DNA of 64,000 bases from Vogesella fluminis (GTDB lineage: Bacteria > Pseudomonadota > Gammaproteobacteria > Burkholderiales > Chromobacteriaceae): contig NZ_BMYP01000005.1 of assembly GCF_014652335.1 (NCBI RefSeq), positions 52,218 to 116,217 of the forward strand, given 5' to 3'. The notes under the pieces are model-generated. The model was not told the origin of the DNA. It saw only the letters and a list, made by a program, of their open reading frames with translations, and ran no database searches. Of this stretch, positions 56,351 to 64,000 are shown piece after piece; position 1 is the first letter of the stretch; each line of letters opens with the position of its first letter. The position numbers and the translations under genes are program-made.

Positions 56351-57286
56351 CTAGCGCTGAAGGAAAGGAATGATTGTATCCGCAAGTACTGCAGGATCGA
56401 ACTTGGCAACATAGGCATCGACACCGACACTGGCACCCATGGCCCGGTTAGCATTGGACGACAGGGATGAGTGCATCACCACCGGAATACCGGAGAAACG
56501 AGAGTCCGACTTGATCAGCCTGGTCAGGACATAGCCGTCCATTTCGGGCATTTCCGCATCAACCAGAATCAGTTTCAGGTTGTCATGCAGGCTTTCCGAA
56601 TCGGACCATGTCCTGTTTGCCAGCACCTGCAATTTGTCCCATGCCTCTTTGCCGTTGTTTGCCTGATGGTACTTGATGGCCATCTTGTCCATCACATTGG
56701 AGATTTCTTTCCGGGCCACCACCGAATCGTCAACGAAGAAGACGTACTGGTCTTCTTCCAGCGCTGCTTGCGGGACATCGGGCAACCGGATTTCACCAAC
56801 AACACTGGAGAGTATCTGTTCAACATCCAGAATCGAGACCAGCTTGCCGTCATCCAGCTCGGTCACCGCAGTGATCAGTGTCTGCTGGGTGGTATTCATC
56901 ACATTCTCTGGCGCGCGCACCTTGTCCCAGTCAACGCGAATGATACGATCGACCGAATCCACCAGAAACGCCTGGGTGCTCTTGTTGAATTCGGTGACAA
57001 TCATGGTGCCATAGCCACCTTCCGCCAATTCACAGCCGATGAACTTGGCCAGCGAAATCACGGGAATGATGTTACCGCGCAGTGACAGCACACCTTCGAC
57101 ACCGAACGGCATGTTGGGCGTCTTGGTCACGAAAGGCGTCTGCGATACTTCACGTACCTTGAACACGTTGATCCCGAATGTTTCGCGAGTCCCCAGCGAA
57201 AACAGCAGAATTTCCATCTTGTTCGAGCCCGCCAGCTTGGTACGGGCATCGATATTGGCTAGCAAAGAGGCATCAGATGCGGACAT
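56351..57286 (-). CDS. cheV: Chemotaxis coupling protein CheV (first copy)
   Basis: CheV joins a CheW-like coupling domain to a receiver domain. The 311-residue protein has CheW signature segments (FGINVFKVREVSQTPFVTKTPNMPFGVEGVLSLRGNIIPVI) and a C-terminal receiver (FFVDDSVVARKEISNVMDK, LILVDAEMPEMDGYVL, MHSSL). The ATG at 57286 is 5 nt after AGGAG. It is a paralogue of the next gene upstream. Confidence 0.95.
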   Translation of the reverse strand: MSASDASLLANIDARTKLAGSNKMEILLFSLGTRETFGINVFKVREVSQTPFVTKTPNMPFGVEGVLSLRGNIIPVISLAKFIGCELAEGGYGTMIVTEFNKSTQAFLVDSVDRIIRVDWDKVRAPENVMNTTQQTLITAVTELDDGKLVSILDVEQILSSVVGEIRLPDVPQAALEEDQYVFFVDDSVVARKEISNVMDKMAIKYHQANNGKEAWDKLQVLANRTWSDSESLHDNLKLILVDAEMPEMDGYVLTRLIKSDSRFSGIPVVMHSSLSSNANRAMGASVGVDAYVAKFDPAVLADTIIPFLQR

Positions 57287-57317
57287 GGCCACTCCTTAAA
57301 ATAAAGCGCAAATCAGC

Positions 57318-58259
57318 TCAGATCTTCAGCATCTCGCGAATTTTCATCGAGAGCTTTTGCGGCTCAAACTTGGAAACATAAGCATCAACACCAACCGACT
57401 CACCCAGTTTCTGGTTGGACTGCCCTGACAGGGAAGAATGCATCAGTACAGGGATGCCATGGAACCGTGGATCGGACTTGATGAGCTTGGTCAGCATGTA
57501 ACCGTCCATCTCCGGCATCTCGACGTCAGTCAGCACCAGATTGACAATTTCATTCAGTTTGCGGCCGGCAAGCTCGGCCTGTGCCGCCATCCGCTGTAAG
57601 TCTTCCCATGCGCGCATACCGTTGATTGCCGAGGCGTATTTGACGTTCATGACTTCAAATGTCTGCTGAATCTGCTTGCGTGCGACAGCAGAATCATCCG
57701 CAAAATACACCATCCGGGGTTCCTTGATCGGATCGATGCCGATGAACTGGTGCTCGTCACCATACATGGCGGTTTCCGCCAGTACTTTTTCCACATCCAT
57801 CATCATCACCAGTGTACCGCCATTCAGCTCGGTTACCGCCGTGACCAAGCCGCCCATCCGGTTGGTGATCATCTCCGGCGGCACCCGCATCGCCGCCCAG
57901 TCCAGACGCAGGATGGTATCGACGGCTTCGACCAGAAAGCCCTGGGTATGGCCGTTGTACTCGGTTACGATCATGATTTCCGGGCGCTTCTCGCTGACGA
58001 TGCCAGCGTAGCGCGCCAGATCGATCACCGGCACCAGGCTGCCCCGCAGGCTGACCATGCCCTCGACCGAGGAGGGCATTTCCGGTGCTGAGGTGATCTC
58101 CGGTGTCCGCATCACTTCGCGCACCTTGAAAACGTTGATGCCGAAGGTCTCCTTGCGCCCCGTTCTTTGGTCAATTCCAAGGGAGAACAAGAGGATTTCC
58201 AGTTTGTTCGTTCCTGCCAGCTTGGTGCGGGCATCGATTTTTTTAAGAAGCTCAGACAC
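57318..58259 (-). CDS. cheV: Chemotaxis coupling protein CheV (second copy)
   Basis: The 313-residue protein has the same CheW plus receiver layout (FGINVFKVREVMRTPEITSAPEMPSSVEGMVSLRGSLVPVID; YFADDSAVARKQIQQTFE; LVLTDVEMPEMDGYMLTKLIKSDPRFHGIPVLMHSSLSG). The two copies are clearly related but diverged. The start is GTG (58259), with GGAGG upstream. It heads the operon and is divergent from the sensor kinase. Confidence 0.94.
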   Translation of the reverse strand: MSELLKKIDARTKLAGTNKLEILLFSLGIDQRTGRKETFGINVFKVREVMRTPEITSAPEMPSSVEGMVSLRGSLVPVIDLARYAGIVSEKRPEIMIVTEYNGHTQGFLVEAVDTILRLDWAAMRVPPEMITNRMGGLVTAVTELNGGTLVMMMDVEKVLAETAMYGDEHQFIGIDPIKEPRMVYFADDSAVARKQIQQTFEVMNVKYASAINGMRAWEDLQRMAAQAELAGRKLNEIVNLVLTDVEMPEMDGYMLTKLIKSDPRFHGIPVLMHSSLSGQSNQKLGESVGVDAYVSKFEPQKLSMKIREMLKI

Positions 58260-58458
58260 GGAAACCTCCGAGAAAAAAATTCATTTCTTGCGACAAAGAC
58301 ACTACGCCAACCACCGCCAAGCCATCTGCATTTCAGGATACCGGCGCTGCAGTGTAGTATCGCCTGTGCTCCATGAGGAGTCCAGCACCATCATATCCCG
58401 TGTTCAGGGGTAGGATTATTATATGGTTTAACCGGCCTTTACAAATGGCACCTGCTTA

Positions 58459-59631
58459 ATGTCGAATAATCTATCAACAAATGCCACCCCGGAAACGCTG
58501 GCCGCAACATTTGCCCACTTCAACGCGGTAACCGATGAGCTGATCAAAGCATACCAACAGCTTGAAATCAAAGTCGAAGAGCTAAACAACCAGTTGACCC
58601 AGGCCAATGATGAGCTGCTGCAAAAGTCACAGGCCAACGCCCAGCTGGCACAGCGCCTGGCGACTCTCGTCAACGAGTTGCCGGCCGGTGTCATCGAGAC
58701 CGACAAGCAAAGACAGATCATTTCCCTGAACAACGCAGCAAGAATGATGCTGCCGGGATTGCAAGGCCGCACGCACTGGAGCGAGGCCGAGCTGCTGCCG
58801 CAAACCGATGCCGACGGCGTGATTCATGTTGACGACCCACAAAGCGGCAGGATGCGCTACCTGACCCTGCAAGCCTGTCCGCTGGACGACCTGTCGACAA
58901 TCTTCCTGCTGCATGACGTGGGAACCCTGCGCCATCTGCACGAACAACTGGCACAGCAGCACAAGCTTGCCTCCATGGGGCAAATGGCGGCATCGCTGGC
59001 CCATCAGTTACGCACCCCACTCGCTACTGCCCTACTCTATGCCAAAAACCTGGAGCGCCCGACACTATCAGCCGAGGAGCGGCTCAAATTCTCGCGCAAG
59101 ATTGTCGACCGGCTGCAGGCGCTGGAGGGCTTGACTCAGGAGATGCTGGGTTTTGTACGCCACAATGCATCTGGTGAACAACTTGCCCGTTATTCGCTAC
59201 CCGAGCTGGTGCACGAGCTGGAACAGTCGTTCGCGCCACAATGCGATGGCGCCGGCATACATTTCCAGGTTCATGCCGTTGCCATGGAGCAAGCATTGCT
59301 GACCTGCCGCCCCAAAGAGCTGGCAGCCGCCATGATCGGCCTGCTGGAAAATGCCCTACAACACGCACCGGCCAACGGAAAAATCACGCTGGAAGTGCTG
59401 AACGGCAAAGACTGTCTTACCTTCAGGGTAAGGGATAATGGCCCCGGCATTCCAACGGAGCTGGTACCCCGCATATTCGAACCTTTTTTTACCACCCGGG
59501 CAAACGGCACCGGACTTGGCCTGGCCATCACCAAGCGGGTAGTTGACGCACTGGGGGGCGAGCTGGGCTATCATCGCGAAGATGACTTTACGGTCTTTTC
59601 GGTTGTCCTCCCCCTGAGTAGCGAACCATGA
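58459..59631 (+). CDS. Soluble sensor histidine kinase (FlrB/FleS-like)
   Basis: The 390-residue protein has an N-terminal coiled coil (about 25-65), a PAS-like domain (LVNELPAGVIETDKQRQIISLNNAARMML), the phospho-His site SLAHQLRTPLAT (about 182), and an HATPase domain (NALQHAP, DNGPGIP, FFTTRANGTGLGLAI). There is no membrane helix, so it senses in the cytoplasm. FleS/FlrB kinases act in flagellar gene control, but no FleR/FlrC partner is adjacent. The STAS gene overlaps its stop. Confidence 0.88.
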   Translation: MSNNLSTNATPETLAATFAHFNAVTDELIKAYQQLEIKVEELNNQLTQANDELLQKSQANAQLAQRLATLVNELPAGVIETDKQRQIISLNNAARMMLPGLQGRTHWSEAELLPQTDADGVIHVDDPQSGRMRYLTLQACPLDDLSTIFLLHDVGTLRHLHEQLAQQHKLASMGQMAASLAHQLRTPLATALLYAKNLERPTLSAEERLKFSRKIVDRLQALEGLTQEMLGFVRHNASGEQLARYSLPELVHELEQSFAPQCDGAGIHFQVHAVAMEQALLTCRPKELAAAMIGLLENALQHAPANGKITLEVLNGKDCLTFRVRDNGPGIPTELVPRIFEPFFTTRANGTGLGLAITKRVVDALGGELGYHREDDFTVFSVVLPLSSEP

Positions 59632-59954
59632 ACGGCAATGACCCAATGATGAAACCTATCGTTAAACTGCGCGGCCATGTTGGAAGCATTTTCCTTGCTG
59701 GCCAATTCGACTTCAATGCCCACAAGGCTTTCCGTCAGGCAAGCCAGGATTTGCTCGACAATGACGACATCACCGAGATCGAAATCGACTTTGACCAAGT
59801 ACCCTATCTGGACAGCTCGGCACTGGGCATGTTGCTGCTGCTGAAGGAGCGCGCCAGCAGTGCAGGAAAGGGCCTGACACTGGTCAACTGCAGGGAAACC
59901 GTGCGCCAGGTGCTGGAGATCGCCTGCTTCACCAAGCTGTTCAATATTTCCTGA
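59628..59954 (+). CDS. STAS-domain protein (anti-sigma factor antagonist type)
   Basis: The 108-residue protein is a single STAS domain (FDFNAHKAFRQASQDLL, IEIDFDQVPYLDSSALGMLLLLKERA). The DSSALG loop carries the serine that is phosphorylated in SpoIIAA-type antagonists. The ATG overlaps the kinase stop (ATGA), so the two are made together. No serine kinase or phosphatase partner is nearby. Confidence 0.9.
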   Translation: MNGNDPMMKPIVKLRGHVGSIFLAGQFDFNAHKAFRQASQDLLDNDDITEIEIDFDQVPYLDSSALGMLLLLKERASSAGKGLTLVNCRETVRQVLEIACFTKLFNIS

Positions 59955-60006
59955 CTTCTTCAGGTAAAATCCGCAGCTGACTTGAATACCCGGGAAAACA
60001 AGCAAG

Positions 60007-60576
60007 ATGAGCATCAAATCCGACAAATGGATCCGCCGCATGGCCGAAGAGCAGGCGATGATCGAGCCATTCTCCTATGAGCAAGTCAAACAGCTCAACG
60101 GAGAGAAAGTCATTTCGTACGGCACATCGAGCTACGGCTACGATATTCGCTGTGCCGATGAGTTCAAGGTTTTCACCAATATCAACAGCACGATCGTTGA
60201 TCCCAAGAACTTTGATCCACAATCATTTGTCGAGGTATCCGGCAAAGGCTACTGCATCATTCCGCCCAACTCCTTCGCCCTTGCCCGGACCGTTGAATAC
60301 TTCAGGATTCCACGCTCCGTATTGACCGTATGTCTTGGGAAATCGACTTATGCCCGCTGCGGCATCATCGTCAATGTCACCCCGTTCGAACCGGAATGGG
60401 AAGGCTACGTCACCCTGGAATTCTCCAATACCACCCCGCTGCCGGCAAAAATCTACGCCAACGAGGGTGTAGCGCAAGTGCTGTTCTTTGAGTCAGATGA
60501 GATCTGCGACGTCTCCTACAAGGATCGTGCCGGCAAATACATGGGGCAAGTCGGCGTCACCCTGCCACGCACCTGA
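60007..60576 (+). CDS. dcd: dCTP deaminase
   Basis: Dcd converts dCTP to dUTP, feeding dTMP synthesis. The 189-residue protein has [76 protein letters not shown] (with the catalytic Glu) and [12 protein letters not shown]. It matches the family length. The 3' region to 60726 has stable structure and a terminator. Confidence 0.98.
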   Translation: MSIKSDKWIRRMAEEQAMIEPFSYEQVKQLNGEKVISYGTSSYGYDIRCADEFKVFTNINSTIVDPKNFDPQSFVEVSGKGYCIIPPNSFALARTVEYFRIPRSVLTVCLGKSTYARCGIIVNVTPFEPEWEGYVTLEFSNTTPLPAKIYANEGVAQVLFFESDEICDVSYKDRAGKYMGQVGVTLPRT

Positions 60577-60596
60577 GCCGGCAAGCAGGCAGGAAC

Positions 60597-60658
60597 CGCC
60601 GCGGGAGAATTCCTTCTCGCAAATCGGTTCATCTGGTCTAGGATGAAGAACACGGCGG
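60597..60658 (+). other. Structured 3' region after dcd
   Basis: CCGCCG (60597) and CGGCGG (60653) could pair and enclose hairpins around GGAGAATTCCTTCTC and GTTCATC...GATGAA. It leads to the terminator at 60688-60726. It may be a long 3' UTR or a small RNA; no promoter was identified. Confidence 0.35.
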
Positions 60659-60687
60659 GCAATACTGTTGTCGACGTGTTTCTTCCT

Positions 60688-60726
60688 GAGCGTTGTGGTT
60701 CCCCCTTGCCGCAACGCTCTTTTTTT
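60688..60726 (+). terminator. Rho-independent terminator after dcd
   Basis: GAGCGTTG (60688-60695) pairs with CAACGCTC (60712-60719), extended by GG/CC inside, and is followed by T7. Confidence 0.85.
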
Positions 60727-60750
60727 GCCCGGACATTACCGGCAGGGACA

Positions 60751-60780
60751 GGCCATGCGGCCAACGTTGGCCGCATGGCC
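60751..60780. repeat. 30-bp perfect palindrome of the dispersed word
   Basis: GGCCATGCGGCCAAC followed by GTTGGCCGCATGGCC is a perfect 30-bp palindrome, 13 nt after the hemB stop on the other strand. Together with the dcd terminator it separates these convergent genes. Confidence 0.9.
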
Positions 60781-60793
60781 GTTTTGTAACGCA

Positions 60794-61828
<1,035 letters not shown>

Positions 61829-61888
61829 CTAACGATAGCAAGACTGGGACCGCAGGCACAGCAGAAGTTCAGCGGCATTTGCGGCAGC

Positions 61889-61904
61889 GCAAGGTTGGCC
61901 GCAA
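61889..61904 (+). repeat. Dispersed word upstream of hemB
   Basis: GCAAGGTTGGCCGCAA is a single copy in the 124-bp gap between the small membrane protein and hemB. Confidence 0.75.
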
Positions 61905-61916
61905 CGCCGCACAGCG

Positions 61917-62102
61917 TCAGTGCGACGCCGCATCCTCATCCTGCTCAGCCTGCTCGCGACGGGCATAGGTACCCGGCGCCACGCCCGGCGGCAGCTCGAT
62001 TGGCGGCTGTTTTTGCGACAGGTGCGCCAGCGTGGTGATGATGGTGCCCAGCGGCGCGCCGATGATCACAAGCCAGAACCAGGTGCTGTGCAGTAAATCC
62101 AT
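61917..62102 (-). CDS. Small single-span membrane protein
   Basis: The 61-residue protein has one hydrophobic helix (MDLLHSTWFWLVIIGAPLGTIITTLAHL) and a polar tail PPIELPPGVAPGTYARREQAEQDEDAASH. The start at 62102 follows GGA. It lies between alsT and hemB on the same strand. Function unknown; it could be a small partner of the symporter, but that is only a guess from position. Confidence 0.65.
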   Translation of the reverse strand: MDLLHSTWFWLVIIGAPLGTIITTLAHLSQKQPPIELPPGVAPGTYARREQAEQDEDAASH

Positions 62103-62171
62103 ATTGGTGGTCCAAATGAAAAAACGCCGGGTTGCCCCAGCGTTCAAAGAGTGCGGATTACGGTAAGGATA

Positions 62172-63662
62172 TCAAACCTTGTCGTAGACCGGTTGACCGC
62201 CGTGCTTGCGCTCTTCTTCCAGATTGTCTTCCGACTGATGGCCGGTCCAGTAGTCGGCGCCCTTGATGCCCAGTTTTTCCGGATGGAACACCGGGTCCAG
62301 ACCTTGCGCCTTTTGTGCCTCGTAGTCGCGCAGCGCGATGAAGGCCGGCTTCTGCAGCAGGATGATTGCAGCAATGTTCATCCATGCCATCATGCCGACA
62401 CCGATGTCACCCAGCCCCCAGGCCAGGTCGGCGGTCTTCACGGTACCGTATACCACGGTCGCCATGATCGCGATTTTCAACACCAGCGTCAGCCACGGAC
62501 GGTTCACCTTGCGGCTCAGGTAGGCGATGTTGGTTTCGGCGATGTAGTAGTAGGCAATGATGGTGGTGAAGGCGAAGAAGAACAGCGCCACGGCCACGAA
62601 GATGGAACCGAAGCCCGGCATGATGTTTTCCATCGCGGTCTGCACATAGCCAGGACCGGCTGCCACGCCGGCAATACCGGTATGCAGTGCATTACCATCC
62701 GGACCCTGTACGTTGTACTGGCCGGTAATCAGCAGCATGAAGGCGGTGGCGGAGCACACGAACAGGGTGTCGATGTAAACCGAGAACGCCTGTACCAGAC
62801 CCTGCTTGGCCGGGTGCGATACCGCAGCGGCGGACGATGCGTGCGGGCCGGTACCCTGGCCTGCTTCGTTGGAGTACACGCCACGCTTCACGCCCCACTG
62901 GATCGCCATGCCCAGGATGGCACCGAAGCCGGCATCAAAGCCGAATGCGCTCTTGAAGATCAGCGCCAGTACGTCAGGCAGCTGATGGACATTCAGCGCC
63001 ACGATCACGCAGGCGACGATGATGTAGGCCAGCGCCATGAACGGCACCACGACCTCGGCAAAGGAAGCGATACGCTTCACACCGCCGAAGATGATGAAGC
63101 CCAGCATCAGCGCCAGGATGGCGGCCGTCACGTTCGGGTCAATGCCCAGAGCCTTTTCCAGGCCGGCACCGATGGAGTTGGACTGGGTACCTGGCAGCAG
63201 CACGCCGCAGGCGAAGATGGTGGCGATGGCGAACACGATCGCGAACGACTTCATGCCCAGGCCCTTCTCGATGTAGAAGGCCGGACCGCCACGGTATTCA
63301 CCGTTGATCTTTTCCTTGTAGATCTGGCCGAGGGTGGACTCGACGAAGGCCGAGCTGGCGCCCAGGAAGGCAACCATCCACATCCAGAACACGGCACCCG
63401 GACCGCCGAAGGTGATCGCGGTCGCCACACCGGCAATGTTACCGGTGCCGACACGGCCGGCCAGCGTCATCGCCAGCGCCTGGAATGACGACACGCCGCT
63501 GTCGCTGGACTTGCCGTCAAACATCAAACGGATCATTTCGCCGAAATGGCGTACTTGCGCAAAACGAGTGCGGATGGAAAAAAACAAACCAACGCCCAGG
63601 CAAAGGAAGATCAATCCCTTGCTCCAGATCCAGCCATTCAGAAAATCAACTGCTGCCTGCAT
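62172..63662 (-). CDS. Alanine/glycine:cation symporter (AGCS family)
   Basis: AGCS proteins import alanine or glycine with sodium or protons. The 496-residue protein has about 11 helices. ALAMTLAGRVGTGNIAGVATAITFGGPGAVFWMWMVAFLGASSAFVESTLGQIYK is the family signature, and GVKRGVYSNEAGQGTGPHASSAA is also conserved. GAGGAG precedes the ATG. No riboswitch was recognised upstream. Confidence 0.96.
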   Translation of the reverse strand: MQAAVDFLNGWIWSKGLIFLCLGVGLFFSIRTRFAQVRHFGEMIRLMFDGKSSDSGVSSFQALAMTLAGRVGTGNIAGVATAITFGGPGAVFWMWMVAFLGASSAFVESTLGQIYKEKINGEYRGGPAFYIEKGLGMKSFAIVFAIATIFACGVLLPGTQSNSIGAGLEKALGIDPNVTAAILALMLGFIIFGGVKRIASFAEVVVPFMALAYIIVACVIVALNVHQLPDVLALIFKSAFGFDAGFGAILGMAIQWGVKRGVYSNEAGQGTGPHASSAAAVSHPAKQGLVQAFSVYIDTLFVCSATAFMLLITGQYNVQGPDGNALHTGIAGVAAGPGYVQTAMENIMPGFGSIFVAVALFFFAFTTIIAYYYIAETNIAYLSRKVNRPWLTLVLKIAIMATVVYGTVKTADLAWGLGDIGVGMMAWMNIAAIILLQKPAFIALRDYEAQKAQGLDPVFHPEKLGIKGADYWTGHQSEDNLEEERKHGGQPVYDKV

Positions 63663-63873
63663 GTTTACTCCTCAGTTTCAAGGGAGGGTCAGTACCCGCT
63701 CCGACGGTGTTGTGGCCGCCACAGCCTAGTAAGCTGTAGCGTGCTATCGCACAGGTCAGCTGCCTGTTTTGCGAGAGGAGAACATTACTGAAACAAGTTC
63801 CGCGTGAATAGTAGCCTGGATACATTAGCCATTATTTGTCCGACAATCCGCAGAATAACGGCACATCCTTGCG

Positions 63874-63914
63874 CAAAAAAACAAAACGCGCCGTCAAACT
63901 TGCTTGACGGCGCG
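63874..63914 (-). terminator. Terminator of a minus-strand gene beyond the window
   Basis: On the minus strand CGCGCCGTCAA, a 6-nt loop and TTGACGGCGCG form an 11-bp stem followed by TTTTGTTTTTTT. It separates the symporter from whatever lies to the right. Confidence 0.85.
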
Positions 63915-63941
63915 CCATTGAAACAACTGAAAGCGATGTTA

Positions 63942-63958
63942 GGGGCTGTTGACGTTTC
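63942..63958. repeat. End of a GGGGCTGTTGACGTTTC element
   Basis: GGGGCTGTTGACGTTTC matches the left end of the 103-bp element at 33269 with one change. The rest lies outside the window. Confidence 0.55.
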
Positions 63959-64000
63959 ACATTGGTAGCCATAGAAACGCGCATGCCATGGCAATGACAC

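Larger units (their letters stand above)
63663..64000. other. Upstream region of the symporter to the window edge
   Basis: Apart from the terminator at 63874-63914 and the repeat end at 63942-63958, I see only AT-richer sequence with probable symporter promoter elements near 63780-63860. No gene was found; the short minus-strand frame at 63785-64000 crosses the terminator and looks spurious. Confidence 0.5.

Noticed and set aside
63663..63860. A glycine riboswitch upstream of the alanine/glycine symporter
   Set aside because: I looked for the tandem aptamer motifs and found none convincing; the region only shows a good ribosome site.

Overview
This window is a GC-rich chromosomal segment from a betaproteobacterium, most likely order Neisseriales (Chromobacteriaceae-like: Vogesella, Chromobacterium, Aquitalea or a relative). 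The signs are EF-P with Arg32 next to its rhamnosyltransferase EarP, a MutL with an endonuclease motif, a class II (B12-dependent) ribonucleotide reductase under apparent NrdR control, and sibling-type small RNAs reminiscent of those of Neisseria. The genus cannot be fixed from sequence alone. Nearly every base lies in housekeeping genes. No prophage, insertion sequence with a transposase, CRISPR array or rRNA operon was seen.

Layout: infC (partial) and thrS on the minus strand (1-2444); tRNA-Val(GAC) with an unusual four-way-junction structure and a terminator (2485-2749); tgt-yajC-secD-secF, dedA, mutL, benE on the plus strand (2840-11251); a periplasmic binding protein, an amino-acid racemase and an RhtB exporter on the minus strand (11264-13420), divergent from a MocR-type regulator and a cold-shock/excalibur protein (13730-15812); M32 peptidase, a hypothetical gene, ribD, nrdR, glyA and another hypothetical gene (15894-22695); an ~800-bp intergenic region with two candidate convergent sibling sRNAs (22696-23494); TauE, an MFS exporter, a VCBS/RTX exoprotein, a LuxR-type regulator, a small lipoprotein, nrdJ and a giant AsmA/DUF748 protein (23495-36834); a broken glutamine-synthetase gene, earP-efp (37046-39651); ppx, phoU, rpiA, ispF, ispD, dnaQ, rnhA, a YafS-like methyltransferase, gloB, mltD (39733-48970); rdgC, uracil-DNA glycosylase, rimI, tsaB (49075-51978); a chemotaxis operon cheV-cheV-cheY-cheZ-cheA plus an EAL-HDOD protein (52011-58259), divergent from an orphan sensor kinase and a STAS protein; then dcd, hemB, a small membrane protein and an alanine/glycine symporter (60007-63662).

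The most striking signal is a dispersed 13-14-bp word, AAGGTTGGCCGCA(A) / (T)TGCGGCCAACCTT. By hand I count about 45 copies, on both strands, inside genes and between them. Many intergenic copies form inverted pairs or perfect palindromes of 28-42 nt at gene ends. This is the behaviour of a DNA uptake sequence, but the word does not resemble the Neisseria DUS dialects. It is absent from about 10 kb covering the chemotaxis cluster. One copy marks the exact point where a glutamine-synthetase gene is cut off.

Other noteworthy signals are a gap-free four-way junction between tRNA-Val and thrS, two sibling sRNA candidates with anti-Shine-Dalgarno motifs, a pair of NrdR boxes 32 bp apart before nrdJ (nrdR itself is in the window), a ~142-bp element bounded by AGAAC..GTTC termini present twice, and an ATA start codon in infC. 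All counts, structures and family assignments were made by eye.
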